Positions 1 through 12,100 of a stretch of 64,000 nt of DNA are shown here, one piece after another. Every line of letters starts with the position of its first letter. Position 1 is the stretch's first letter. Below the pieces are notes generated by a model. That model saw nothing but the letters and a program-made list of their open reading frames with translations. It searched no databases and was not told where the DNA came from. Origin of the DNA: Pollenia angustigena (Eukaryota > Arthropoda > Insecta > Diptera > Polleniidae); NCBI GenBank assembly GCA_930367215.1, contig OV884059.1, positions 53,352,957-53,416,956 of the forward strand, given 5' to 3'. The position numbers were made by a program, and so were the translations under genes.

Positions 1-420
1 AGCACTATTTACACTATTTTATTTTTTTTCTATTATTCTTCAACAAAGATTTAGATTCAACTTATTTTTTAGGAAACTAGTACAATTAATTAAGTTGGTT
101 TGTAATTTTTATTTTAAATATTGATAATTTTCAAATACAAAATACTTACTAAATAGAATAAAAATATTACAAAAACACTTGGAAAAAAACTTAAACACGG
201 TAGCTTTTTCAGTTGGTAAGCTAGAGATGACAAACTTTGCGGGAGTTATTTATTTTGATTTTCGATAAATTTAAATAAATAGTTAGTGATGAAAAATAAG
301 TGCGTCATATCGAAAACGTCATTGACGAATCTACCCCAGTGCCGAAGGTGCCCCGGTCTCCCCTAGATAAAAATAGTTCAAAAAAATATAGACCAAAAAA
401 AAAAAATCTATAAGATTGAA

Positions 421-576
421 TATAAATAAATAAACAATATAAATGAATAAAAGAATAAATAAATAAGCAAAAAAAAATATAAATAAATAATCTAAAAAAA
501 TAAATATATAAACAATATAAATGAATAGAAGAACAAATAATTAAGCAAAAAAATATAAATAAATAATCTAAAATAA
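421..576. repeat. Two-copy tandem repeat of about 79 bp
   Basis: Bases 421-497 and 501-576 are near copies, each built on ATAAATAAATAA and AACAATATAAATGAATA words. The second copy differs by a few substitutions. This is a low-complexity duplication with no sign of function. Confidence 0.6.
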
Positions 577-765
577 AAAAAAAAAAAAAAATAATTAGTA
601 TTGTGGTTATTTTGTTGAACTATTTATGGTTTTTAATCCAAATTTTTAATATTTTTAATTAGGCTTAAGTTCATGAAATTTAATTTTTATTAAATTATTT
701 TTATGAAGAAAGGAATTTTACAACATGAAAATCAATTAAAATTGTTATTGATAATCTTTCATTCT

Positions 766-826
766 TGACGTGGCTCGGGCTCGAACCCTGGCCGGCAGGT
801 TACCATGACATGTTTCGATCGCAACC
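766..826 (-). other. tRNA-like B-box fragment
   Basis: Read on the minus strand this contains GGGTTCGAGCCC, which fits the pol III B box and T arm (GGTTCRANYCC). Local GC is far above the surroundings. I cannot find a convincing A box or acceptor stem, so this is at most a tRNA-derived fragment such as a SINE head. Confidence 0.3.
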
Positions 827-951
827 AAAAAAACAAAAAAAAAAAAATATAAAACTATAAGTAAATAAATATATAAAAAAAATATAAACAAATAGTTAGA
901 GGTCTAAGTAAATGAACAAAGGAATTATACATATATGTGTACGTAAAGATA

Positions 952-953
<2 letters not shown>

Positions 954-1002
<49 letters not shown>
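954..1002. repeat. (TA)n microsatellite
   Basis: An almost pure TA run of about 49 bases. It creates the Tyr-Ile repeats seen in short open frames on both strands, which are not genes. Confidence 0.95.
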
Positions 1003-1007
<5 letters not shown>

Positions 1008-1671
1008 GCGTGCTTTTTCGGCACTTTTTTTCGAGCTACCGTATTTTTTGGGAACATTTGCATTCTTTGAGGACGGTGCCCAAAAAAATCGTATACCACC
1101 AGTAGATTTTGGGCACATAACACTTTGAGTACTATTTTTTTTAAAATTTTTTTTTTTTTGATTGTTAATTTACTTTTAATTCTTTTTATAAATAACGTAT
1201 CCATTAATTTATAGACTCTAAATAAATGCCTACATTTTTAATTTTTATTTAAAATTTTCCATTCGTGTGCTGCCATATTTTCAATTTTAAATTAATACAT
1301 TTGACGCCATTAATTCTGTGCTTTTGCGTTTTTTCTTTGTTTTTAGAGATTAAGCATTATATCCAAGGTGGGTAGTAAGAAACAGCTGTTTACTTTTTAA
1401 TCCCATTTGTCTATGCTTGTTGTTGTATTGGTTGTAATACTTAGACCACCTTTTAAGTACACATGTGCATTTCTTACAAAAAGCATAAACAAAACGTGTT
1501 ACCACTGAAAATCATTATCGTTTTTTTTAGATATACATGTGTACATATAAATATATTGGAATGTTATTTTTTTTTGTATGTATGTATGTCTGTCTGTCTG
1601 TTCGTATGTTTGTTGGTTGTAATGATATTGTAATGTTTATTTTTTTGAATGTCTGTAAGTCTGTCCGTATG

Positions 1672-1737
1672 CTTGTTTGTAGTTTGTTTGTTTGTTTGTT
1701 CGGATGTTTGTTTGTTTGTTTGTTTGCTTGTTTATTT
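1672..1737. repeat. (GTTT)n microsatellite
   Basis: Imperfect GTTT tetranucleotide run, with related GTAT and GTCT words just upstream from about 1577. It produces meaningless Cys/Leu/Phe-rich open frames. Confidence 0.9.
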
Positions 1738-1836
1738 GATTTTTTCATTCAGTTAAGAAAATCTTATAGCAAGTTAAACAGTTGCTTTTGTGAAGTTTTG
1801 TTATTATTTTTTAATTGTTTACATACCCCTAAAGAT

Positions 1837-1853
1837 GGTTAGCGACGCTAACC
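1837..1853. other. Small perfect palindrome GGTTAGCG-A-CGCTAACC
   Basis: Eight-base arms around a single A, with higher GC than the surrounding DNA. It could be a transposon terminus hairpin or a protein-binding site; nothing in the sequence decides between them. Confidence 0.5.
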
Positions 1854-2026
1854 GAAATATTGGGAATTAAAAATAAAAACTTAAAAACAAAAATCACAAG
1901 TTTTTAATTTTTATTTCTTTACTTGGACCTACAGCCAAACAAAAACAACCAATAATTAATCTGTTTGTTTGTTTTTAATAAATTTGTTTGTTTGTCATAC
2001 ATTTGTTTGCCATATATTTTATCACC

Positions 2027-4515
2027 CAAGGGCGCGTCCAGGGCAGCTATGGGACTTTTCTGCAACATTTTTCTAGTCTGTATGGTAGCCCCCTTAAGGA
2101 ATGGAGAAAGCGGGTAGATATCTTAGAAACATATTGTGGGGATAAAAAATAAAGTGGGGTTGGTCATACATTTGACCCGTCTAGGAGCATCCTACGCGCT
2201 GAAGGGGCCAACTTTAAGAATTTCATTAAACCGCCATATTTGTATAGGAGCCTCCATAAGGGGTGGAGATGAGGTGCAAGTATATTTAAAGAAAATGTTG
2301 GGGCCAAAAAACTAATAGAGGCCGGTCATACATTATATCTCTCTAGGGGCGATTCATGGGCAGTTATGGGTCTATTTCTTCAATATATTTCTAGACTGTA
2401 TTGAAAATTTTATATGGGAGCCCCATTAAGGAATGGAGATAACGGTAAGGTATGTTAGAAATAAATGATGGAGATGAAAAATAAAGTGAGGTTGGTCATA
2501 GATTTGACTCATCTAGGAGCACCCTACGATCTGCAGGGGCCAACTTTAAGAATTTCATTAAACCGCCATATTTGTATGGGAGTCTCACTACGGGGTACAG
2601 AAAAGTTGCAAGTATGTTTAAAGAAAATGTAGAGGATAAAAAACTAATAGCGGTCGGTCATACATTTTATCCCCCTAGGGGCGATTCCTGGGCAGTTATG
2701 GGACGTTTACTTCAATAGATTTCTAGGCTGTATTGAACATTTTGTATGGGAGCCCCCTTAAGGAATGGAGATAAGGGTTATGTATGTTAGAAATAAATGA
2801 TGGAGATGAAAAATAAAGTAAGGCTCGTCATAGATTTGACCCGTCTAGGAGCACCCTACGCTCTGCAGGGGCCAACTTTAATAATTTTATTAAACCGCCA
2901 TATTTGTATGAGAACCTCCCTAAGGGGTTGAGATAAGGTGCAAGTATATTTAAAGAAAATGTTGGAGCCAAAAAACTAATAGGGGTCGGTCATACATGTT
3001 ATCCCCCTGGGGGCCATTCCTGGGCAGTTATGGATATTTTTCTTCAATAAATTTCTAGACTGTATTGAAAATTTTATAGGGAAGCCCCCTTAAGGAATGG
3101 AGATAGCGGTTAGGTATGTAAGAAATAAATGATGGAGATGAAAAATAAAGTGAGGTTCGTCATAGATTTGAACCGTCTAGGAGCACCCTACGCTCTGCAG
3201 ATGCCACTTTAAGAATTTCAAAAAACCACCATGTTTGTATGGGAGCCTACCTACGGGGTGCAGATAAGGTGCAAGTATATTTAAAAAAATGTTAGGGCCG
3301 AAAAACTAATAGAAGTCGGTCATACATTTTTACCCATAGGGACGATTCCTGGTCAGTTATGGGTCTTTTTCTTCAATATATTTCTAGAATGTATTGAAAA
3401 TTTTATATAAGAGCCCCCTTAAGGAATGGAGATAGCGGTTAGGTATGTTAGAAATAAATAATGGAGATGAAAAATAAAGTGAGGTTGGTCATAGATTTGA
3501 CTCATCTAGGAGCACCCTACGCTCTGCAGGGGCCAACTTTAAGAATTTCATTAAACCGCCATATTTGTATGGGAGCCTCCCTACGGGGTACAGAAAAGTT
3601 GCAAGTATGTTTAAAGAAAATGTTGAGGATAAAAAACTAATAGCGGTCGGTCATACATTTTATCCCCCTAGTGGCGATTCCTGGGCAGTTATGGGACGTT
3701 TACTTCAATAAATTTCTAGGCTGTATTGCACATTTTGTATGGGAGCCCCCTTAAGGAATGGAGATAGGGGTTACGTATGTTAGAAATAAGTGATGGAGAT
3801 GAAAAATAAAGTAAGGTCCATCATAGATTTGAGCCGTTTAGGAGCACCCCACGCTCTGCAGGGGCCAACTTTAAGAATTTTATTAAACCGCCATATTTGT
3901 ATGAGAGCCTCCCTAAGGGGTTGAGATAGGTGCAAGTATATTTAAAGAAAAGGTTGGAACCGAAAAACTAATATAGGTCGGTCGTATATTTTATCCCCCT
4001 AAGGGCGATTCCTGGGCAGTTATGGATATTTTTCTTCAATATATTTCTAGACTGTAATGCAAATTTTATATGGGAGCCCCCTTAAGGAATGGAGATAGCG
4101 GTTAGGTATGTAAGAAATAAATGATAGAGATGAAAAATAAGGTAAGGTTGGTCATAGATTTTACCCGTCTAGGAGCACCCTACACTCTGCAGAGGCCACT
4201 TTTAGAATTTCACTTAACCACCATATTTGTATGGGAGCCTACCTACGGGGTGCAGATAAGGTGCAAGTATATTTAAAGAAAATGTTAAGGCCAAAAAACT
4301 AATAGAAGTCGGTCATACATGTTATCCACCTAGGGACGATTCCTGGCCAGTTATGGGTCTTTTTCTTCAATATATTTCTAGACTGTATTGAAAATTTTAT
4401 ATGGGAGCCCCCTTAAGGAAAGGAGATAGCGGTTAGGTATGTTAGAAATAAATAATGGAGATTAAAAATAAAGTAAGGTTGGTCATACATTTTACCCGTC
4501 TAGGAGCACCCTACG
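2027..4515 (+). repeat. Satellite array: 331-bp dimers in a ~993-bp higher-order repeat
   Basis: The landmark GGGAGCCCC(C)TTAAGG recurs near 2084, 2415, 2748, 3079, 3409, 3740, 4071 and 4402, a spacing of 330-333 bp. Within each unit a second, diverged half starts TATGGGAGCCTCCCTA, so the monomer is about 165 bp. Variants recur every third dimer: GGGTCTWTTTCTTC at 2368, 3361 and 4355; GGGACGTTTACTTC near 2700 and 3692; GGATATTTTTCTTC near 3031 and 4023. The higher-order unit is therefore about 993 bp, present about 2.5 times. No coding capacity is seen. Confidence 0.9.
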
Positions 4516-4984
4516 TTTCTGGCAAAGTTTTTCAAAGATATTTTGTTATGAATACTAAAAAACAGTGACAACTAAATTGTTTTATTTTGCTGTTAAGTTT
4601 TCTAAGTTCTTCTGTCGTCTGCTTATTCTTGTTTATATGTTAATTTTTATAAATTAATAACATCCAATTTGTTTTAATAACATCCAAAGATAGTTACATT
4701 TAAATTATTTTAATGTTTGCTTAAAAATTACATAGGTACCCTATATTTATGACTTAAATAGATATAAAAATGAATTTATATGATATCATTATCTTAAAAA
4801 TAGTCATTAAATATAAAATAAAAATGTTATGTTAATAAAAGTTAAACGTTAGAAATGGATATTCAAATTTTTTTCAAAATTTATCTATTTGGGAAAAAGG
4901 GTATCATTTTGGAAACTAAAATGTATCTTTCTCGAAATTTCACTGGTAACACTGTAATACATATTAATGTAAGAATGTGTTAGT
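4516..4984. other. AT-rich DNA, nothing recognised
   Basis: The satellite stops abruptly near 4515. This stretch has no long open frame, no tandem repeat and no clear terminal repeat. Confidence 0.6.
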
Positions 4985-5308
4985 GTACAAAATTGCACAC
5001 AGAGTTGCATTACATCAGCGTTGCCATTGTGAAAAATTGTCCCTCTTTTTTTATTTACGAAGTTTTAAAGTTAAAGAAGGTTTTTAAAAATATCCTGCCG
5101 TATTCATAAAAAATTACTGTGAATTACAGCGCATGAACATTCTGCCTTAAAACCTATTTTAAACTTATTTTATTTTTTTAAACGGCTGATACAATTAAAT
5201 TTGCTGTATATTGGATGACTATTATATGATGATTTTTTGCTTTTGACCGATCTTATATTTTATCTGTCCTTTATTAGTGCAACGTTTTTGAGTTTTGTGT
5301 ACCCCTTA
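4985..5308 (+). repeat. Degenerate foldback-arm fragment (right-arm sense)
   Basis: The words CACACAGAGTTGCAT, CAGCGTT(G/A)CCAT, GCTGTATATTGGATGA and TATCTGTCCTTTATTA occur in the same order as in the right arm of the giant foldback element at 15957-16135. The fragment ends where a Harbinger-like MITE is inserted. It looks like part of an older foldback copy. Confidence 0.65.
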
Positions 5309-5456
5309 GTGCCAATTCACACGTTGCAAGTCTTATTGACCAGCTTGCTACCTTATAGGCGAGAGAGAGTGAGAGAGAAACGTTTATTTTCCTCTCTTCA
5401 CTCTCGTTATAGAGTAGCAGGCTGATCAATAAGACTTGCAACGTGTGAATTGGGAC
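5309..5456. mobile_element. Harbinger-like MITE with TTA target duplication
   Basis: A 148-bp hairpin element. The left end reads GTGCCAATTCACACGTTGC and the reverse complement of the right end reads GTCCCAATTCACACGTTGC; the arms stay paired for about 43 bases, to GTAGC. It is flanked by TTA at 5306-5308 and 5457-5459, the 3-bp target type of PIF/Harbinger elements. A GAGA-rich loop lies in the middle. It has no coding capacity, so it would depend on a transposase made elsewhere. Confidence 0.8.
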
Positions 5457-5459
5457 TTA

Positions 5460-5804
5460 ATGTGTACCCCTTAATGTCTTAATTAAGGGTTGCGCGATCA
5501 AGTTTTAATACACTCGCACTTTTTTACCAATTAACTCACACTTAGTGAGTGGATTGACCTACTACGTTTAAACTTTAAGGAACATATTTAATGGAAAGAG
5601 CAAAATATTGGAAATTTTTGCGTCTCCAAAGTAAGATATTACGATGAGTCTGAATTTTTTCCATAATATATATTTTGTCGTTACCAAATCTATACCAAAT
5701 ATGAATTTAAACAGAAATGTTGGATTAATACACTATTGTTGAACAAAAGCGATATGTGTCATTTTAAAGATCTGCTTATATGAATTATGTTTTTATTTTT
5801 GAAA
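5460..5804. other. Noncoding DNA between MITEs
   Basis: No open frame or recognisable repeat. The word GTGTACCCCTTA occurs on both sides of the Harbinger-like MITE (5297-5308 and just after 5459), a possible small duplication older than the insertion. Confidence 0.5.
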
Positions 5805-5806
5805 TA

Positions 5807-6310
5807 CAGTAGAATCCCGATAATTCGTAATCGCAAGGGACCAGCAATTTCCTACGAATTATAGGGACTTTTGATTTAGCGGGCTTTCGATTTAACGGGG
5901 TTAAAATAAAAAAAATACGAATTAAAGGGGTTTTTCAATTTATTTACTAAAACGATAAAAAAAAACATAAAAAACAATTGTTGAAAATAAAATATATAAA
6001 AATTATACATGTAACAAACTGATATTAAGAAAATAAACACACACACAAGCAAAAACCCACAAAAAACAAAGCGGTAAACAAAAAATTATTCTTTCCATGT
6101 TTCTGTTGTTTTTATTATGAATGATAAGTGGTAGTTAGCAAACAATTACGATTTATAAGAGATAAAGAAGATTTTATTTGAAAAAAAATTTATAATTAGC
6201 GAGGGGACCAAAATGTATGGAAATTTTACGAAATAACGAGATTTTTTCAAAGGACCGACAGTTATCGGGAATAACGATTTACCGGGGTACGACTTATCGA
6301 GATTTGACTG
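5807..6310. mobile_element. pogo/Tigger-like MITE (504 bp)
   Basis: The left end is CAGTAGAATCCCGATAATTC and the reverse complement of the right end is CAGTCAAATCTCGATAAGTC, flanked by TA at 5805-5806 and 6311-6312. CAGT termini with CTCGATAA-type subterminal words and TA duplications fit pogo/Tigger elements of the Tc1/mariner superfamily. Repeated variants of ACGAATTA and TTTAACGGGG fill the ends. No transposase is present; the 61-codon minus-strand frame is a by-product. Confidence 0.75.
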
Positions 6311-6312
6311 TA

Positions 6313-7170
6313 AATAGTTTCTTGTTATCAATTTTTTTAAAATAAAAATATATTTTTTTTATTTAATTTTCTTATATCTTTTTATGTGGTTTTTTTGACT
6401 TCCCTCTGTGTGTTTATTTGTAATTGCTACGCAAAGGTTTAGGAAAAAGACAAGAAGATAAAACAGGTGTAAAAAGTCCTACTTTTGGGTACTTTTTGTA
6501 AACACTTGTTTTTAACAATTTTGCTTAAAATTGAAACCTATGTTCTTTACGATACGTTGTAAAGCGGCCCATACACTTGCAATATTATTGTATATGATAT
6601 TCGCCATATTATTTCCATTTTGTCGTAAATTATGCAATAAGTCGCACAATGGTTTAAATTTAAATATTGCTCAACTTTCATTAAAAAAAAGGTGTACATA
6701 CATAACCTTTATGAATAACATCAACAGCATTGTACAATGTTAGCAACAAATTTCAGTTTCTTTTCGTTGTGCAATACAAATCAAATGTCTTTTGATTGTT
6801 GCCAATATAATGTGTTACCTTCGAATATCACATACACATCGATATAATTGTACAATACTTAAAATTTAACAATTTTATTGCAAGTGTATGAGCCACTTAA
6901 GAACGTAAGTTAACGGTCGTACATTTTTTAAAACACGATCTATTTACTTACAATTCCGTCGTACACAAATCGAGTTTTCTTTTGAAAATAATCTTAAAAA
7001 AATCTAAATTTTTGTTAATTTTTTCCTTGGTTTATGTTGTTATCAAATATTCAATTTGAGAACACAAAAATAATTTAAATTAAATTTTCAATTTTTATTT
7101 CCCTTCTCCAGCAACTTTCAAAAATCCTTTGTGTTTATACGATGATTTAAAGTTACGTATTTTTTATTTG
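6313..7170. other. Noncoding AT-rich DNA
   Basis: No gene recognised. The 70-codon frame at 6531-6743 has no domain that I recognise and is probably chance. Confidence 0.5.
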
Positions 7171-7295
7171 CAGAAGCGCCTCGATTATCTGTCATTCGAT
7201 TAACCGGCAGATGCAACACTATTCGTTTGTAACTTAATTAGAAACACACAAAAAACAACTCAAAATTGTTGCTATGGATGATCGAGGACTTACTG
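7171..7295. mobile_element. Small pogo-like MITE relic (125 bp)
   Basis: The left end CAGAAGCGCCTCGATTATCT pairs imperfectly with the reverse complement of the right end, CAGTAAGTCCTCGATCATCC. TA follows on the right; the left TA is mutated. It shares the CTCGAT core with the 5807-6310 MITE. Confidence 0.55.
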
Positions 7296-7297
7296 TA

Positions 7298-7784
7298 TTT
7301 TCAATTTATAAAACGTAACGATAAGAAAATAAATAAGTTGAAAGATAAATCTGAGAAAAAGTCATGAAAAACACAAACCAAGTATTTTTGTTTACCCCTC
7401 TATCTTCACTTAACCGTTAGCCACCAAACCAAAAGAGAAGTTGTAAAAGCCCCCGTCTGAATTTTCTGTAAGTCGACGTACGACGTAGATACGCTTTTAG
7501 ATTTGCGCCAGCTATTGTGTGCCTTTGTATACAATAGTATACATATTAATTTGACATCGTATCTACGTCGTAGACTACTACGTTCATACGGTGCAATTGT
7601 GTTCCTTATCATAGAGACAGCAAACAAATATAGTACATCTGAAGAGAAAGCTGTTACAAATTTGTACTTTTTGAAAATTTTGGCTAACCCTTAATTTTTT
7701 ATTTTTTAAACAGGCACATTTTTCAGAAACCAATTATGATTTTGTTTTAATAATTGCAGCTTTACACTAGGAGACAAAAATTGT
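7298..7784. other. Noncoding DNA with a 15-bp inverted repeat
   Basis: TACGACGTAGATACG at 7479-7493 is the reverse complement of 7558-7572, with a 64-bp spacer. Nothing else is identified; short open frames on both strands overlap this hairpin and look accidental. Confidence 0.5.
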
Positions 7785-8035
7785 ATAACGAACTAACGCA
7801 AAAAAGCTGCAGCTAGCGCCATAGAATTGCTAAAATGTCGACCAATTTTAATTTATTTTTTTAACATTCATGGCCCGCCGCGGCCAAACTGTGGATTCTT
7901 TAGTAAAGTTCTATTCAGAAAAAATAATTCTTATAATATAATTCAAAATTCTTTAGAACATCATAATTCTTTTTTTACATTTTTCAGCTGTATTTATATC
8001 GAAAATTCGAAATATGTGTAAAAAATTATTATTGG
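7785..8035 (+). repeat. Foldback-arm fragment abutting the left arm in opposite orientation
   Basis: Words such as GCTAAAATGT, AATTTTAATTTAT, a degenerate TTTGGCC block and TTTTCAGYTGTAT follow the order of the right arm at about 16795-17010. The adjoining left arm from 8054 carries the same sequence inverted, so a second, smaller palindrome is centred near 8040. Confidence 0.6.
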
Positions 8036-8053
8036 ATAATTTACGTTTTTACC

Positions 8054-9189
8054 TTTTGCAATGTATTTCATAAATTTCACGAATTTCCGATAAAAAATAC
8101 AACTGAAAAATGTGAAAAAATGCATTTTTCAGTAACTATATATGAGGAATTATGAATTAGAGTAAAAGGAGTATTTTTTCTGAAGATTACCGTTTGGCAG
8201 CTACGGGCCAAAAATGTTTTTGAGGCTTTAGATAAATTTTTTCGGATTATTTTGTTCTACTTATTTTCTAAGAGTCTATAGCTACAATTATGGCGAAAAT
8301 AATTGCTTTCCGAGATTAAGACATGAGAAAAATAAAATAAAAACTAGCAAAACGCAAAAGTTTCGTTGGTTACGAAAAGTACTTCGAGAAATTCCACACG
8401 AGAAAGAGTTTGAAAAATTGGACTATGGGCCAAAAATAGTGCAAAATATTTAAAAATTTAATATTTTAGCAATTTTAATTCACTAAATACTGTTTTTACG
8501 CTTATTTTGTTTTAAGCTTTCCTTCTCCCAGTTTATAGCTAAGATTATGGTGAAGACAAGAAAACAAAATGCTAAATGGTTTCCGAGATAAAGAGCATGT
8601 AACAGGTGCATAAAAAAACCTTGGTACATTTTTATTAATAATGAAATACAATAAAATTTTTTTAGAGCCAATTCATTATAGAATAAAAAGTGCTTAAAGT
8701 AATAAAAAGTAAAACTACAACTTGTTACAGACGGTCGTTATTAAAATTTAACTTTTGAACAGAACATTGCATAATTCAATATAAGACTTTGAACAGTGAA
8801 CACTAAAGTCGATTTCATCATTTTTAGATACTTCAGCACCTTAAAGAATACATTTGTGATCGTTAAGGTATGAAGTATTGAAGGAGTAAACAAAATTAAA
8901 CAACGTTACAGTAATAAAGCAGATAGAATCTAAGATAGATTTGTTGCACTTAACTTCACTTAACGTTTTCGTCTAATATACTGCAAAGATTAGATTATAT
9001 ATTGACAAAAATCTTTATACAAATTTTAAACATGTGTACGTCTAACAATATTTAAAAAAAAGGGAAAATATGACAAATGGCAACGCTGTTCAAGTGCAAC
9101 TCTGTGTGATTATTTCTACACTGCTGCTAATGTAGCAATTTTCTTGTCAAAACCAGCGAATTTAAATAAAATTTATGAGTAAAACTTTT
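8054..9189. repeat. Foldback left arm (outer, mostly unique)
   Basis: Inverted relative to 15886-17020. It contains two diverged internal repeats, each with a GCTAAAAT-type word, a TTGGCC/TTGGTC block and an ATAGCTA(C/A)AATTATGG-type word. It ends with a TTCTACACTGCTGCTAAT block next to the tandem array. No coding sequence is apparent. Confidence 0.75.
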
Positions 9190-12100
9190 TGGCGTTTTAT
9201 CGCTAAATTATATAAAATTTCAATAATTTCTTTTCAAAAAGGGTGGTTTTTAGCGATTTATAACTAAATATAATTTCTATTTAAAATATTGAGCTATTTT
9301 TTATTGCGTTTCTGTTATATTATTTCAATCATTTTTTCAAAAAGGGTGGTATTTATTGGTTTATAACAAAATATACTTTCTATTTAAAATATTGAGCTAT
9401 TTTTTATTGTGTTTGTTTTACCATATTTCAATAATTTCTTTTCAAAAAGGGCGATTTTAGGGATTTATGACTAAATATACTTTCTATTTAAAATATTGAG
9501 CTATTTTATATAGTGTTTGTGTTATAATATTTCAATTATTTCTTTTCAAAAAGGGCGGTTTTTATTGGTTTATAACTAAATATACTTTCTATTTAAAATT
9601 TTGAGCTATTTTTTATTGTGTTTCATTAATAATAATTCAATAATTTTATTTCAAAAAGGGTGCTTTTTAGCGATTTATGACTAAAAATACTTTCTATTTA
9701 AAATATTGAGCTATTTTTTTTTGTGTTTGTTTTACCATATTTCAATAATTTCTTTTCAAAAAGGGCGATTTTAGGGATTTATGTCTAAATATACTTTCTA
9801 TTTAAAATATTGTGCTATTTTATATTGTGTTTGTGTTATAATATTTCAATAATTTATTTTTAAAAAGGTCGATTTTAGCAATTTATGTCTAAATATACTT
9901 TCCATTTAAAATTTTGAGCTATTTTTTATTGTTTCATTAATAATAATTCAATAATTTCTTTTCAAATAGGGTGGTTTTTAGCGATTTATGACTAAATATA
10001 CTTTCTATTTAAAATATTGTGCTATTTTATATTGTGTTTGTGTTATAATATTTCAATAATTTCTTTTTAAAAAGGTCGATTTTAGCGATTTATGTCTAAA
10101 TATACTTTCCATTTAAAATTTTGAGCTATTTTTTATTGTGTTTCATTAATAATTATTCAATAATTTCTTTTCAAATAGGGTGGTTTTTAGCGATTTATGA
10201 CTAAATATACTTTCTATTTAAAATATTGTGCTATTTTATATTGTGTTTGTGTTATAATATTTCAATAATTTCTTTTTAAAAAGGTCGATTTTAGCGATTT
10301 ATGTCTAAATATACTTTCCATTTAAAATTTTGAGCTATTTTTTATTGTGTTTCATTAATAATAATTCAATAATTTCTTTTCAAAAAGGGTGGTTTTTAGC
10401 GATTTATGACTAAATATACTTTCTATTTAAAATATTGTGCTATTTTATATTGTGTTTGTGTTATAATATTTCAATAATTTCTTTTTAAAAAGGTCGATTT
10501 TAGCGATTTATGTCTAAATATACTTTCCATTTAAAATTTTGAGCTATTTTTTATTGTGTTTCATTAATAATAATTCAATAATTTCTTTTCAAATAGGGTG
10601 GTTTTTAGCGATTTATGACTAAATATACTTTCTATTTAAAATATTGTGCCATTTTATATTGTGTTATAATATTTCAATAATTTCTTTCTAAAAAGAGCGA
10701 TTTTAGCGATTTATGTCTAAATATACATTCCATTTAAAATTTTGAGCTATTTTTTATTGTGTTTCATTAATATTAATTCAATAATTTATTTTCAAAAAGG
10801 GTGGTTTTTAGCGATTTATGACTAAACATACTTTCTATTTAAAATATTGTGCTATTTTATATTGTGTTTGTGTTATAATATTTCAATAATTTCTTTTTAA
10901 AAAGGTCGATTTTAGCGATTTATGTCTAAATATACTTTCCATTTAAAATTTTGAGCTATTTTTTATTGTGTTTCATTAATAATAATTCAATAATTTATTT
11001 TCAAAAAGGGTGGTTTTTAGCGATTTATGACTAAATATACTTTCTATTTAAAATATTGTGCTATTTTATATTGTGTTTGTGTTATAATATATCAATAATT
11101 ACTTTTTAAAAAGGGCGATTTTAGCGATTTATGTCTAAATATACTTTCTATTTAAAATATTGTGCCATTTTATAATGTGTTATAATGTTTCAATAATTTC
11201 TTTCTAAAAAGAGCGATTTTAGCGATTTATGTCTAAATATACTTTCCATTTAAAATTTTGAGCTATTTTTTATTGTGTTTCATTAATAATATTTCAATAA
11301 TTACTTTTTAAAAAGGGCGATTTTAGCGATTTATGTCTAAATATACTTTCTATTTAAAATATTGTGCCATTTTATATTGTGTTATAATATTTCAATAATT
11401 TCTTTCTAAAAAGAGCGATTTTAGCGATTTATGTCTAAATATACATTCCATTTAAAATTTTGACCTATTTTTTATTGTGTTTCATTAATAATAATTCAAT
11501 AATTTATTTTCAAAAAGGGTGGTTTTTAGCGATTTATGACTAAATATACTTTCTATTTAAAATATTGTGCTATTTTATATTGTGTTTGTGTTATAATATA
11601 TCAATAATTACTTTTTAAAAATGGCGATTTTAGCGATTTATGTCTAAATATACTTTCTATTTAAAATATTGTGCCATTTTATATTGTGTTATAATATTTC
11701 AATAATTTCTTTTTAAAAAGGTCGATTTTAGCGATTTATGTCTAAATATACTTTTCATTTAAAATTTTGAGCTATTTTTTATTGTGTTTCATTAATAATA
11801 ATTCAATAATTTATTTTCAAAAAGGGTGGTTTTTAGCGATTTATGACTAAATATACTTTCTATTTAAAATATTGTGCTATTTTATATTGTGTTTGTGTTA
11901 TAATATATCAATAATTACTTTTTAAAAATGGCGATTTTAGCGATTTATGTCTAAATATACTTTCTATTTAAAATATTGTGCCATTTTATATTGTGTTATA
12001 ATATTTCAATAATTTCTTTTTAAAAAGGTCGATTTTAGCGATTTATGTCTAAATATACTTTCCATTTAAAATTTTGAGCTATTTTTTATTGTGTTTCATT

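Larger units (their letters stand above)
1..2026. other. AT-rich simple-sequence region without a gene
   Basis: I see no credible coding sequence here. The short open frames come from TA, TTTG and AAAT tracts. The stretch holds a two-copy repeat, a tRNA-like B box, a TA run, a GTTT run and a small perfect palindrome, each listed separately. The rest is A/T-rich filler. Confidence 0.7.

Noticed and set aside
855..1204. Tyr-Ile repeat proteins on both strands
   Set aside because: They come from the TA microsatellite.
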